Positions 16,808 through 25,277 of a stretch of DNA of 64,000 nucleotides are shown piece by piece. Made by a program: the position numbers and the translations under genes. This DNA comes from Mucilaginibacter ginsenosidivorax (GTDB lineage: Bacteria > Bacteroidota > Bacteroidia > Sphingobacteriales > Sphingobacteriaceae): contig NZ_CP042437.1 of NCBI RefSeq assembly GCF_007971525.1, forward strand, positions 3,162,001 through 3,226,000. The letters are read 5' to 3'. Each line of letters begins with the position of its first letter. The stretch's first letter is position 1. Under the pieces are notes generated by a model that searched no databases, was not told the DNA's origin, and saw only the letters and a program-made list of their open reading frames with translations.

Positions 16808-17055
16808 ACCGGGACGCATTCATTAAATACCTTACTGACAATGGATGTGTTGTAGTAAGAAACGCTAATCAAGGATATTCAGTTGTCAGAAACGTAATGA
16901 ATGGCAAAATTTCCGGTGTGCCGAAAGAAGAGGAGGTCTACAATATCACGGCATGTCGAATATGTAAAACACTAGAAGTTGATCCTCCTAAAGAGTCAGA
17001 AGATGGGCAAGGCATCGTTGATCTCGCCCATAAAAATCACGGATCAAAAGAGTAA
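16804..17055 (+). CDS. HicA-like protein lacking the catalytic histidine
   Basis: An 83-residue protein with the HicA/YcfA double-stranded-RNA-binding-like pattern: a helix plus NGCVVVRN, then NGKISGVPKEEEV, then ACRICKTLEV. In active HicA toxins the segment after the first strand reads G-(S/N/G)-H-x-x-Y. Here it is NQGYSVV, so the catalytic His appears replaced by Tyr. It may be an inactive toxin, a divergent one, or part of a different regulatory pair. Overlaps the HicB-like gene by four bases. Confidence 0.6.
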   Translation: MNRDAFIKYLTDNGCVVVRNANQGYSVVRNVMNGKISGVPKEEEVYNITACRICKTLEVDPPKESEDGQGIVDLAHKNHGSKE

Positions 17056-17392
17056 TACACATAAAATAAAAGCTCCACGCTAATTGGAGTTTTTATTTTA
17101 ATATTAATTTATAAAACCTTCTAAGCCTAACTGCACTTTGTTGGCGTTGTCAACAACAAATTCTGTATGTACACGGATTTAGCTTCTCACCCATGGCTTT
17201 CTTGATCGATTAACTTTGGCTTGTTGGAGACAACTCTAACAAGCGCGAGTTATTAGAATTGTAGCAACAGTATTCCTGGGCATATCAAAAGTATTTACTA
17301 CAAGATCTATAATTTCATTAATCATTGTCTTTTTCTGTTAAAGGTTGTAGTCTCTACGATCATTATAATAAAGGATAGAAACTCGTCATCTA
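17056..17392. other. Gap between the TA pair and the membrane protein
   Basis: Contains a hairpin AAGCTCCACGCTAATTGGAGTTTTTATT (stem CTCCA/TGGAG) at about 17071-17098, probably the terminator of the HicB/HicA pair, and the right direct repeat. No gene seen. Confidence 0.55.
17206..17236. repeat. 31-bp direct repeat, right copy
   Basis: Identical to 16252-16282, with a spacing of 954 bases. It lies about 150 bases after the HicA-like stop. Confidence 0.85.
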
Positions 17393-18061
17393 TTATTTTG
17401 AAGCTGGTATTATACCTAATTTTACCGCCATAACACCAGCGATAAAACCTATAATAGCGGTGATCAAAGATGCAGCGACATTTGAAAAAATGTCATCTTT
17501 AGTGCGTTGAAATATATTCTTATGATCTTGCTTTCGTGATAGTATTATTTTCGAAGTAGGTAAAGCATAACGGCCCGATATATTTCCTAATAAAATACAA
17601 GCAAAGCCTGTAAGACCTTTAATAGTCTTCTCAAAATGCAGAAAGTTGAAAGGATCAAACATTACGTAAAACCCTAATAAGGTATAAATAAATGTAGTGG
17701 GGGTAGAAAGAAAAAAATATTTCTTTTTTACGTTCTCTGATAGAATTCTGTCCAAGTAAATGAATACATGAGCTCCTATTTCGCTGTCTGAGCCAACGGT
17801 GTTTAAACTGGCGCTATATTTACTGATTTTAAGCTGGACATTGACCCTCTTTTCTGAAAAGTCATAAATACTGAATTCCAAGTCGCAGTCGCCTTTGTAA
17901 TTGTGAATGAAGTCATCAAAGTTGTCATATCGATATTGACTGTCATTTAAGGTCAGTTTATTAGATTTACTCAGCAAGAAATCGCAAATATTCTTTAAGT
18001 CATCTTTATATAATATAACTGCCGAATAACGTTTGGAATTAGATTTTTCGATTAATTTCAT
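17393..18061 (-). CDS. Hypothetical protein with C-terminal membrane helices
   Basis: A 222-residue protein. Residues 1-110 are soluble and mixed alpha/beta with no known motif. There are then about three hydrophobic segments (about 117-135, 145-162, 195-216) separated by a basic stretch (SRKQDHKNIFQRTKDD). Codon and base use is AT-rich like the neighbouring accessory genes. It is not recognised. Soluble domain plus membrane segments is also a layout seen in defence effectors, but there is no direct evidence for that here. Confidence 0.6.
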   Translation of the reverse strand: MKLIEKSNSKRYSAVILYKDDLKNICDFLLSKSNKLTLNDSQYRYDNFDDFIHNYKGDCDLEFSIYDFSEKRVNVQLKISKYSASLNTVGSDSEIGAHVFIYLDRILSENVKKKYFFLSTPTTFIYTLLGFYVMFDPFNFLHFEKTIKGLTGFACILLGNISGRYALPTSKIILSRKQDHKNIFQRTKDDIFSNVAASLITAIIGFIAGVMAVKLGIIPASK

Positions 18062-18387
18062 TTGACAAGGTTTTTATAAATTTACTGATTATAATCTATG
18101 TTCAAAATGTTAAAGTGTTAACGCCCGCCCGTCCGCTCCCCCAACCTCACCCCCACAGCCCCCTCTTGACATCGCCTCAAAGAATATTCTTTATTTTACA
18201 GAACTATTGTGTGGTTGTAGTGAAAATAATCCTCGCGGTTTAGTGGCCGTTTTGCGCCATCAGTAATGTGTCCGTTTACACATGGGCACGACACCCAACA
18301 ATCATTGAACTAACAGGCAGCTTTTACAGGCTAATGGTAGCGGTATTTATCCCGTATTCAATACAAATTTGTAAACACACCCCTCCG

Positions 18388-18403
18388 CCCCTCTCGAGAG
18401 GGG
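18388..18403. repeat. CTCGAG-centred palindrome
   Basis: CCCCTCTCGAGAGGGG is a perfect 16-bp palindrome, preceded by CACCCCTCCG. The same unit occurs twice at 47028-47130. Confidence 0.75.
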
Positions 18404-18762
18404 AAATCGCGCGGGCCCCTGCTTTTACATTGGGAATTGTTGAGCTTTATGGTAAGGGATGTGTTGTGTTTACCGCAGCTCAGCGTTAGGGATTGAAATG
18501 GGTACCGGCCCGCGCCTAATGCCTCGTGCGCGTATGAATGTAAAGCCCGGCGACGCTTCTACCAGCGGCGAACGCACGGAATAGAGTTAAGAGCCAAGAA
18601 TCAAGAGTTAAGACTTTTTTTGGGGGAGGATGGGGATTACTATAGCATTGTTGGTATAGATTCAGGATGAGAGTTGTTTTTTTTCCTGTCATCCTGACGA
18701 AGGAAGGAGCTGTCTGCTGTGCATGATCGTTAGAAAAGTTGGCGAATAGATGCTTCGTACGT

Positions 18763-18944
18763 ACCTATGACAAGTTTAAAAACGGAAGTCATCCCGAACT
18801 TGTTTCGGGATCCCAGAGGACAGGTGACCCGCATGAAGTACACTTAGCATGTGGGGTGCTGAAACAAGTTCAGCATGACATTGGGGATTAAGTCGCTGTC
18901 ATTCCCCCTTCAGAATTTCGCTAAATTTAACCACTCAGGATGAC
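18763..18944. repeat. Dispersed repeat family A, copy 1
   Basis: Contains CATCCCGAACTTGTTTCGGG and GGTGCTGAAACAAGTTCAGC, each internally palindromic. Copy 2, at 25384-25560, matches along the whole length. Partial relatives (GTCATTCCCCCTTAAGAATT) occur at 47318-47370. Confidence 0.85.
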
Positions 18945-18983
18945 AGTTGTGTATTTTCCTATCATTCTCTTCCTTCACCCTTG

Positions 18984-20345
18984 TTAAAACAACTCCACCA
19001 GCCGCTCCAGGGCCATACCGCGCGATCCTTTGATGAGGATGGTTGAATGGGTGATGGGGCTGGCCTTTAATGCAGCAATGGCATCCTCGGCTGTGGCGTA
19101 ACAGGTGTTTTGGCCCATGGTCCATAGTCCATGGTCGATGGACTGAGCGGCAGCGGCAAAGTCTTTCCCGATAAAAATGCGTTCGTCAACCGGGGTATCC
19201 AGTGCTTTTTGGATCACGGAGGCATGCTCGGCGGCCGACTCGGGGCCCATCTCGAACATGTCGCCCAGGATGAGTACTTTGCGTGGGGCCTGCAGCTTGC
19301 CAACGTTTTCTATAGCTACAAACATGCTGCTGGGGTTGGCGTTATAGTAATCGCAAATAAGGGTATTGCTTGCCGTTTTCACAATTTGCGAGCGATTGTT
19401 TTTGGGCTGATAGCCTTCGATACCGGCGTTTATTTGCTCGGCAGGGATATTAAAATAGCTGCCTATGGCTATGGCCGCCAAAATGTTATGCAGGTTATAT
19501 GCGCCGGTGAGCTGGGTTTTTACGGTGTAGCTTTGCCCGGTTTTATTGTTGGTGTATTCCAAAGCAAGCAGGGGCGAGTTTTCTATTAGTTGCCCGCTCA
19601 CCAAATCATCAATAGTATTGGTGCCATAATATACCACGTTGCTCAGCTTACGGGCGGCAGCCATATCAAGCAATGTTTGGTCGTCGCTATTAATAAAGGT
19701 AACGCCACCTGGGCTGCTCACTCCCCCTTCAGGGGGCCGGGGGGCCAAATAATCATATAATTCCCCTTTGCCTTTCTTCACGCCCTCTACCCCGCCAAAA
19801 CCTTCCAGGTGCGCCTTGCCTACGTTGGTTATTAAGCCGTGCGATGGCTGGGCGATGGTGCAAAGCAGTTCGATTTCTTTTTGGTGATTGGCCCCCATTT
19901 CGATAACGGCCATCTGGTGGCTGGCGTCGATGGTTAAAATAGTGAGGGGTACGCCTATATGGTTGTTTAAATTGCCCTGAGTGGCCTGGGTTTTAAAGTG
20001 TTGGGATAGCACGGCGTTGATAAGCTCTTTAGTGGTGGTTTTGCCGTTGGTGCCGGTAAGGCCTATAACGGGAATGCTTAACTGGCGACGGTGGTGGCGG
20101 GCCAGATCCTGCAGGGCGGTAAGCACATCGGCCACCAGCAAATAATTATCGCCCAGCTGGTAGGCGGGATTATCAATTACGGCGTAGGCTGCGCCTGCTG
20201 CAATGGCCTGTTGGGCAAAGGTGTTGGCATCAAATTTATCGCCTTTAAGGGCAAAAAACAGGCTGCCGGCGGCAATTTTGCGGGTGTCGGTACTGATAAC
20301 AGGGTGCTGCAGGTATAGCTGGTAAAGTTGCTGGGTAGTAATCAT
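18984..20345 (-). CDS. murF: UDP-N-acetylmuramoyl-tripeptide--D-alanyl-D-alanine ligase
   Basis: A 453-residue Mur ligase adding D-Ala-D-Ala to UDP-MurNAc-tripeptide in the cytoplasm. The P-loop GLTGTNGKTTTKE is visible, with EMGANHQKEIELL, NYNLHNILAA-type ligase motifs and DYYNANPSS. ATG at 20345 (MITTQQLYQLYL) is chosen; the frame stays open further upstream only because it runs through a palindromic repeat. About 14 residues (APRPPEGGVSSPGG, from roughly 19704-19746) correspond to an in-frame REP-like palindrome between GKGELYDYL and VTFINSDDQ. This is an odd but apparently tolerated insertion. Confidence 0.95.
   Translation of the reverse strand: MITTQQLYQLYLQHPVISTDTRKIAAGSLFFALKGDKFDANTFAQQAIAAGAAYAVIDNPAYQLGDNYLLVADVLTALQDLARHHRRQLSIPVIGLTGTNGKTTTKELINAVLSQHFKTQATQGNLNNHIGVPLTILTIDASHQMAVIEMGANHQKEIELLCTIAQPSHGLITNVGKAHLEGFGGVEGVKKGKGELYDYLAPRPPEGGVSSPGGVTFINSDDQTLLDMAAARKLSNVVYYGTNTIDDLVSGQLIENSPLLALEYTNNKTGQSYTVKTQLTGAYNLHNILAAIAIGSYFNIPAEQINAGIEGYQPKNNRSQIVKTASNTLICDYYNANPSSMFVAIENVGKLQAPRKVLILGDMFEMGPESAAEHASVIQKALDTPVDERIFIGKDFAAAAQSIDHGLWTMGQNTCYATAEDAIAALKASPITHSTILIKGSRGMALERLVELF
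19720..19746. repeat. REP-like palindrome inserted in frame in murF
   Basis: CTCCCCCTTCAGGGGG followed by CCGGGGGGCC. Same family as the repeats at 6793, 8503 and 8600. It encodes Pro/Gly-rich residues in the central domain of MurF. Confidence 0.8.
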
Positions 20346-20423
20346 ACGTGATGCATTGGCGAAGTAAAGGTAATAAAAAGCCTCTTTTGAATGATAGTTA
20401 CGAAATGTATACGTTAATAAAGT

Positions 20424-20578
20424 GTTATTTCGAACGAACCGGCAGTGGGATTGCGCAGAGGAGGTGAGGAGAAATCTTATGCGATTTGCATCGCGAGGGG
20501 ATATGTTGATGCAGGGCGTATAGGATTTTTCGCTACGCTCAAGAGGTAGTTTCTCCTCGTACCTCGTTCGAAATGACA
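20424..20578. repeat. Dispersed repeat family B, copy 1
   Basis: The ends are inverted: TTATTTCGAACGA...TCGTTCGAAATGA. Inside are GAGGAGAAATCTTATGCGAT and GGATATGTTGATGCAGGGCG. Copy 2 is at 20944-21075; together they bracket the GIY-YIG gene. Confidence 0.85.
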
Positions 20579-20601
20579 ATTTTCTTATCAATAACCCTTT
20601 G

Positions 20602-20910
20602 TCAATCATCATCACACACTTCCTTATTCAAGAAAGTCCAGTTTGGGTTTGTGGTGGCTATTAAGGCGTCTTTCTTTTCTCTGCGCCATTTCTTAATTTC
20701 CTTTTCCCTTTCAATCGCATGTTCGATGTGCGTAAAATGTTCGTAGTAAACTAAATTGTAGCAATAAAACTGACCGGTAAAGGATTTTTTAGTTCCTTTG
20801 TTTTCCCGATGTTGAAGCAATCTAACACATAAGTCATTGGTAACCCCAATATACAGTACCGTTTTGGCAGGATTGGTGGTAATGTATATATAGTAATTAT
20901 GATTCCACAT
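20602..20910 (-). CDS. GIY-YIG nuclease family protein
   Basis: A 102-residue single-domain protein of the UPF0213/YhbQ-like type. The GIY-YIG motif appears as YYIYIT and VLYIGVTNDL. Conserved Arg (LLQHRENKG) and a Glu-rich helix (AIEREKEIKKWRREKK) follow. A nuclease fold is clear; the biological role of these short proteins is unknown. The gene sits alone between two copies of a palindromic dispersed repeat, which suggests the unit moved together or that the repeats mark its edges. Confidence 0.9.
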   Translation of the reverse strand: MWNHNYYIYITTNPAKTVLYIGVTNDLCVRLLQHRENKGTKKSFTGQFYCYNLVYYEHFTHIEHAIEREKEIKKWRREKKDALIATTNPNWTFLNKEVCDDD

Positions 20911-20943
20911 GGGTTGAAAATAAAAAAATTATTCATAACCTGT

Positions 20944-21075
20944 TGTCATTTCGAACGAACCGGCGGTGGATTGTGTGGGCAGGGGTGAGGAGAAATCTTA
21001 TGCGATTTGCATCACGAGGGGATATGTTGATGCAGGGCGTATAGGATTTCTCCTCGTACCTCGTTCGAAATGACA
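20944..21075. repeat. Dispersed repeat family B, copy 2
   Basis: Same inverted ends and core as copy 1, but lacking about 25 internal bases (the CGCTACGCTCAAGAGG part). Confidence 0.85.
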
Positions 21076-21138
21076 TTTTCTTTTATTGAAAAGAAGTGTA
21101 CACACAATGCCTTAAGGAAGACAAAAAGGTGGTTATTA

Positions 21139-21666
21139 CTATCCCTCCAAGTAAACATCAAGCAGCCCTTCGGGCAAATCGATGTAAATTTCGCAGGCTT
21201 CAATATCAATCCCCTTAATGATCTCTATATTGAGTGGGAAAAGCACTTCTTTGCCTTTAAACGTCACCGTGGCTATCAGTTGTTGCGGATATTCCTGCAC
21301 CTGGGTTATTTCGCCAAGCTCGCCGTGGGTTTCGTCGATAGCCATAAACCCTTCTACATCGTTCAGGGTAAATTCGGCTTTTTTCTTTTTGGGTTTCAGT
21401 TTGTTGGGCAGGTACAGGTCGCGTTTTACCAGCAGGCTTGCTTTCTCGATGGTATCCACATCTTCCAAAAACAAGTAGGCATTGCTTTTTTGCAGGTACT
21501 TGATAGATTGTACAAAATAAGGGATCATTTTGCCGGCCATATCAATAAAAAGGGCATCAAATTTAATAGCGTCCAGGCTATCAAAATCAACATATATCTG
21601 CATTTCGCCCTTAAGGCCCTTGGTTTTCAGTATGCTGCCAACCCTGAAACAATCTTCGGTTTTCAT
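21139..21666 (-). CDS. rimM: Ribosome maturation factor RimM
   Basis: A 175-residue protein with an N-terminal RimM domain (FRVGSILKTKGLKGEMQIYV) and a C-terminal PRC barrel (DETHGELGEITQVQEYPQQL, IDLPEGLLDV). It assists 30S head assembly by binding S19. ATG at 21666 (MKTEDCFRVG) is preferred over the longer frame from 21711. It is downstream of rpsP, the usual gene pairing, but separated by a small dispersed repeat (21720-21785). Confidence 0.95.
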   Translation of the reverse strand: MKTEDCFRVGSILKTKGLKGEMQIYVDFDSLDAIKFDALFIDMAGKMIPYFVQSIKYLQKSNAYLFLEDVDTIEKASLLVKRDLYLPNKLKPKKKKAEFTLNDVEGFMAIDETHGELGEITQVQEYPQQLIATVTFKGKEVLFPLNIEIIKGIDIEACEIYIDLPEGLLDVYLEG

Positions 21667-21718
21667 AAAAAACAGTGTTAAATAACAATGGCGAAGTTTT
21701 CGCTTCGCCATTGTTTTG

Positions 21719-21790
21719 TAGAATCAAGAGTTAAGAGTCGAGAATCAAGACAGAAGAATTTTATTTCTTGACTCTTGATTCTAATTTCCT
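21719..21790. repeat. AGAATCAAGA-type repeat between rpsP and rimM
   Basis: AGAATCAAGAGTTAAGAGTC pairs with TTGACTCTTGATTCT to form a long hairpin. Relatives are at 18596-18613, 34233-34312 and 35805-35840. Confidence 0.7.
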
Positions 21791-21804
21791 GGCTCTGGGT
21801 TAAA

Positions 21805-22314
21805 TTATTCTGCGTCTTCAGCCGGAGCTTCTTCAGCAGCAACTTCTTCGGCAACAGGAGCATTTTTAGCAGCTATTGCAGCAGCTTTTTCTTCCTTCTT
21901 TTTAGCTTCGGCAGCCAAAGCCAGTTTACGGGCTTCGTCTTTTGCAGTTACCAGGCTGGTTTTTTTGCCGGTGATTTTGCCTTCTTTAGCATCAGTCCAG
22001 GCAGCAAATTTCTCTGCAGCTTGTTCTTCGGTTAAAGCGCCTTTTTTTACACCACCTTCTAAGTGTTTTTTGTACAGCACACCTTTGTAAGAAAGGATAG
22101 CACGACAAGTATCGGTAGGCTGGGCACCAGTGTTAACCCACTCTAAAGTTTTGTCGAAGTTAATTTCGATAGTTGCAGGGTTGGTGTTTGGGTTGTATGA
22201 ACCTAAACGCTCAATAAAACGACCGTCGCGAGGTGCGCGGGCATCTGCTACTACGATGTAGTAAAAAGGTTTTCCTTTTTTACCGTGTCTTTGCAGTCTG
22301 ATTTTAGTTGCCAT
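21805..22314 (-). CDS. rpsP: 30S ribosomal protein S16
   Basis: A 169-residue S16. The core occupies residues 1-80 ([39 protein letters not shown]). A long Ala/Glu/Lys-rich extension typical of Bacteroidota S16 follows. Component of the small ribosomal subunit. First gene of the rpsP-rimM unit, with a good promoter at 22366-22391. Confidence 0.97.
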   Translation of the reverse strand: MATKIRLQRHGKKGKPFYYIVVADARAPRDGRFIERLGSYNPNTNPATIEINFDKTLEWVNTGAQPTDTCRAILSYKGVLYKKHLEGGVKKGALTEEQAAEKFAAWTDAKEGKITGKKTSLVTAKDEARKLALAAEAKKKEEKAAAIAAKNAPVAEEVAAEEAPAEDAE

Positions 22315-22365
22315 TTCTTTATTTTATGTATTCAACATGTCCCCGGAGTTCTTTCTGCGGGGATG

Positions 22366-22391
22366 CAAAGGTATAAATTATTATTAACAAT
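22366..22391 (-). promoter_or_regulatory. rpsP promoter
   Basis: On the minus strand, TACCTTTG (22366-22373) fits TAnnTTTG and TTG (22388-22390) sits about the expected distance upstream. It lies 50 bases before the rpsP start. A small hairpin, CCCCGCAGAAAGAACTCCGGGG, lies in the leader (22340-22361). Confidence 0.6.
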
Positions 22392-22411
22392 TTAAAGGGG
22401 TTGTAATTATT

Positions 22412-22550
22412 ATTGGTGAGTGGTTAAGTGGTTGATTAGGTGAGTGGTTGGATTAAGGCCACCCGATAAGCAACAGAATGCTTTATTGGGTAGGGCGCAT
22501 TGACTATACAATTGATAGCCAACACATTCTGATTGGTTGTAATATGCGCC
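22412..22550. repeat. Repeat arm and two inverted repeats between rpsP and the nucleotidase
   Basis: GGTTGATTAGGTGAGTGGTT at 22431-22450 is one arm of repeat family C (see 52554 and 53310). Then ACCCGATAAGCA/TGCTTTATTGGGT (22460-22490) and GGGCGCATT/AATATGCGCC (22492-22549) form imperfect stems. They lie in a divergent promoter region. Confidence 0.5.
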
Positions 22551-22585
22551 TTTTAATTATACTTTAAATTTTGCAAATTACCGGC

Positions 22586-23128
22586 ATGAGCATCACCCGC
22601 AAACCCCGCATTGCCATTGATATGGATGAGGTATTGGCAGATACCATTGATAAATTTATTGAACTGTATAAACAGCGCCACAGCCATGAAGTAATATTGG
22701 CCGATATGCACGGCATGGAAATTGGACAGGCCCTGCCGCCGCACCTGAGCAGCACGGTAAGGGCCTATGTTAACGAGCGTGGTTTTTTCAGGGATATTAA
22801 AGTAATGCCCGGCAGCCAGCAGGTGGTAAAAGCGCTTATGGAGCGATATGATGTATACATAGCATCGGCAGCTATGGAGTTTAAGTACTCGCTGGAGGAT
22901 AAGCAGGCTTGGCTGGAGGAGCACTTTCCCTTTATATCATGGACGAACATTATTTTTTGCGGGCACAAAATACTGGATGTTGATATTATGATTGACGACC
23001 GCATTAAAAACTTTGTAACTTTTAAAGGTCGCAAACTGTTGTATACATCGCCTCATAACGTGCTGATTGACGGTTTTGAAAGGGTAAATAACTGGCAGGA
23101 TGTTGCCGATAAATTATTGACCGAATAG
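22586..23128 (+). CDS. 5'(3')-deoxyribonucleotidase family protein (NT5C)
   Basis: A 180-residue HAD-superfamily phosphatase. The N-terminal motif IDMDEVLADT supplies the nucleophile Asp. YIASAAMEF corresponds to motif II, and DIMIDDRIKNF to motif IV. It dephosphorylates deoxyribonucleoside monophosphates in the cytoplasm. ATG at 22586 (MSITRKPRIAIDMD) is preferred to a TTG at 22571; TTTTGC lies about 20 bases upstream. Confidence 0.88.
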   Translation: MSITRKPRIAIDMDEVLADTIDKFIELYKQRHSHEVILADMHGMEIGQALPPHLSSTVRAYVNERGFFRDIKVMPGSQQVVKALMERYDVYIASAAMEFKYSLEDKQAWLEEHFPFISWTNIIFCGHKILDVDIMIDDRIKNFVTFKGRKLLYTSPHNVLIDGFERVNNWQDVADKLLTE

Positions 23129-23186
23129 CTAATTACTTTAATATAAATATTTTAACTTTATACAATAAGCCGGGACCAAATCAAGC

Positions 23187-25277
23187 ATGCCAATTAACAC
23201 CATCGCTCCCACAACCGATTGTATAATTATTTTTGATACCGATGAACAGAGATACCTTTTCATTAGCCCTGCTATAATTAATATTTTAGGCATTACCGCT
23301 GCACAGCTGCTTAGCAACAACAGTTTGTGGTTTGATATGATAAGCGAAACCCAGCGCGGAGGCATAGAAACTGCGGTTGCCAGCCTGGATATAAATGAGT
23401 CGGTTGAACTTAATTACCTTATAAACACCCCGCAAAACACAACCAGGGCCATTATCGATAAAAAAAACCTGGTAATTGATGAGGCTACCAATCATAAAGT
23501 TTTAGTAAGCACTATTAGTGTACAAACGCAGCCTACCGCCGGCAATGCCACAGAGGATAGCCTTTTTAGCGATTTGTTTTACAAAAACGCAAACCCGGTA
23601 TGGATAGTTGATAAACAAACACTCTGTTTTTTAAAGGTTAATCATGCGGCTACGGTGCATTATGGCTACACCGAAGATGAGTTTTTATTATTAACACTTA
23701 GTGATATCCGCCCGCCGGAAGAAATCGGGAGCTTAAAAACATATTTAAGCGAAAATGAAAACTTTGAAATAAGCGCCGACGATTTTAACCGTGCCGGTAT
23801 ATGGAAGCATTCGAGCAAAAGCGGCCAAATTATTTACGCCGATGTTAACTGGTTTGGTATAAAGTACAAGGGGCGCAATTGTATTTTATCAATTGCTACC
23901 GATGTTACCGCCAAGCTGCAATACCAGGACGAAGCCAGGCGGCGCGAACAGTTTTTAAACTCGCTGATTGATTCGCAAACCAATTTTTTGATTAGGATAG
24001 ATATTAAGGGGCGTTTTAGTTTTGTTAACAAACAGTTTTTGAAAACCTTTGGTTACAACGCCACCGAACTGATAGGGCAGCATTTTGCAATTACCACTAT
24101 ACCCCAGGAACTGCATTTGTGCGAAGAAGCCTTTGTTAACTGTGTAAGCAACCCCGGCAAAATTGTAAAACTACTGCACAAAAAACCAGATGTATGGGGC
24201 GGGCTTCATGATACCGATTGGGAGTTTATATCCATTACCAACGATAGCGGCCAGGTTTGCGAGGTACAGGGAATAGGCCAGGATATTACCGCCAAACTTA
24301 AAATTGAACGGGAAATAAAAGAGGCCGCCGAAAAGCTGGATGCTTTTATTGAAAGTATAACCGATTCGTTTTTTATTATAGATAATGAATGGCGGTTTGT
24401 GAAGGTAAACTCGGCATTCGAAAAAATGACCAACACCCCGCGGGAGGAAATGCTGGGCAATGTGCTTTGGGATGTATACCCCGAAATTATGGATTCGGGC
24501 TTTGGCAGGGCATATTATGAGATGATTGAAAAGCGCGAAAGCGTAAAGTTTACCGAATACTTTGAACCTATTGACAGGTGGCTAAGCACATCGGCCTACC
24601 CATCTGCCGAAGGCATTACCATATACGTTAAAGATATTAGCGATGAGCGCCGGGCCCAGGAAGAAGCCCACTGGACAAAAACAAGCCTGGAGGCCCTGAT
24701 AAACAATACGCATGACCACATTTGGTCGGTTGATAGGGAAATGCGCTATGTATATATGAATGATGCCTACATCAGGGAAACCACACATTTAACCGGTGTT
24801 GAACCTATAGCCGGGGCGCATTCATACCTGCATAAAGGATATAGCGAAGAGATACACAACGAGTGGGTGGCTTACTATTCGCGGGCGCTCCTTGGCGAAC
24901 AATACACCATTATTAATGAAAGCATTGACCGGCAAACAAAAACCCCATTATATTTTGAGGTTAGTTTTAACCCCATTTATACGCAGCAGGGCGATATCAT
25001 TGGCGTTGGTTGTTTTGCCCGTGATATTACGCGGCGCCTTAAAATTGAACAGGAGCTGATTGATCAAAACGAGCGCTTACGGAATATCGCCTCGCTCAGC
25101 TCGCATGAAATAAGGCGGCCCGTTGCCAGTATGATGGGCCTGATCAGCATCATGGATAAGGAAAACTTTTTTAACCCGGAAAACGAACAGATCATCCAGC
25201 ACCTGTTCACCGTAAGTGCCGAAATTGACGATGTTATCCGCTTAATTGTAGATAGCACTTTTACCAGCCACGGCTAA
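23187..25277 (+). CDS. Multi-PAS sensor protein ending in HisKA without an ATPase domain
   Basis: A 696-residue protein with about five tandem PAS domains (roughly 5-115, 122-235, 255-372, 383-492, 503-628), linked by PAC-type endings such as DITAKL. At the end is a His-kinase dimerisation helix with SSHEIRRPVASMMGLI, but translation stops about 60 residues later and no HATPase_c domain follows. Proteins of this layout occur in Bacteroidota and may signal by partnering or as phospho-relays (inference). There are no transmembrane segments, so it should be cytoplasmic. Confidence 0.88.
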   Translation: MPINTIAPTTDCIIIFDTDEQRYLFISPAIINILGITAAQLLSNNSLWFDMISETQRGGIETAVASLDINESVELNYLINTPQNTTRAIIDKKNLVIDEATNHKVLVSTISVQTQPTAGNATEDSLFSDLFYKNANPVWIVDKQTLCFLKVNHAATVHYGYTEDEFLLLTLSDIRPPEEIGSLKTYLSENENFEISADDFNRAGIWKHSSKSGQIIYADVNWFGIKYKGRNCILSIATDVTAKLQYQDEARRREQFLNSLIDSQTNFLIRIDIKGRFSFVNKQFLKTFGYNATELIGQHFAITTIPQELHLCEEAFVNCVSNPGKIVKLLHKKPDVWGGLHDTDWEFISITNDSGQVCEVQGIGQDITAKLKIEREIKEAAEKLDAFIESITDSFFIIDNEWRFVKVNSAFEKMTNTPREEMLGNVLWDVYPEIMDSGFGRAYYEMIEKRESVKFTEYFEPIDRWLSTSAYPSAEGITIYVKDISDERRAQEEAHWTKTSLEALINNTHDHIWSVDREMRYVYMNDAYIRETTHLTGVEPIAGAHSYLHKGYSEEIHNEWVAYYSRALLGEQYTIINESIDRQTKTPLYFEVSFNPIYTQQGDIIGVGCFARDITRRLKIEQELIDQNERLRNIASLSSHEIRRPVASMMGLISIMDKENFFNPENEQIIQHLFTVSAEIDDVIRLIVDSTFTSHG

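Larger units (their letters stand above)
18062..18983. other. Repeat-rich gap before murF
   Basis: No gene is supported. Contents: a C-rich tract (18120-18170), a palindrome CCCCTCTCGAGAGGGG (18388-18403) shared with 47028-47130, an AAGAATCAAGAGTTAAGA tract (18596-18613), and a ~180-bp dispersed repeat (18763-18944). Confidence 0.65.

Noticed and set aside
20346-20615. Upstream in-frame extension of murF
   Set aside because: The extension is a readthrough of dispersed repeat family B; the MurF family starts at the ATG at 20345.
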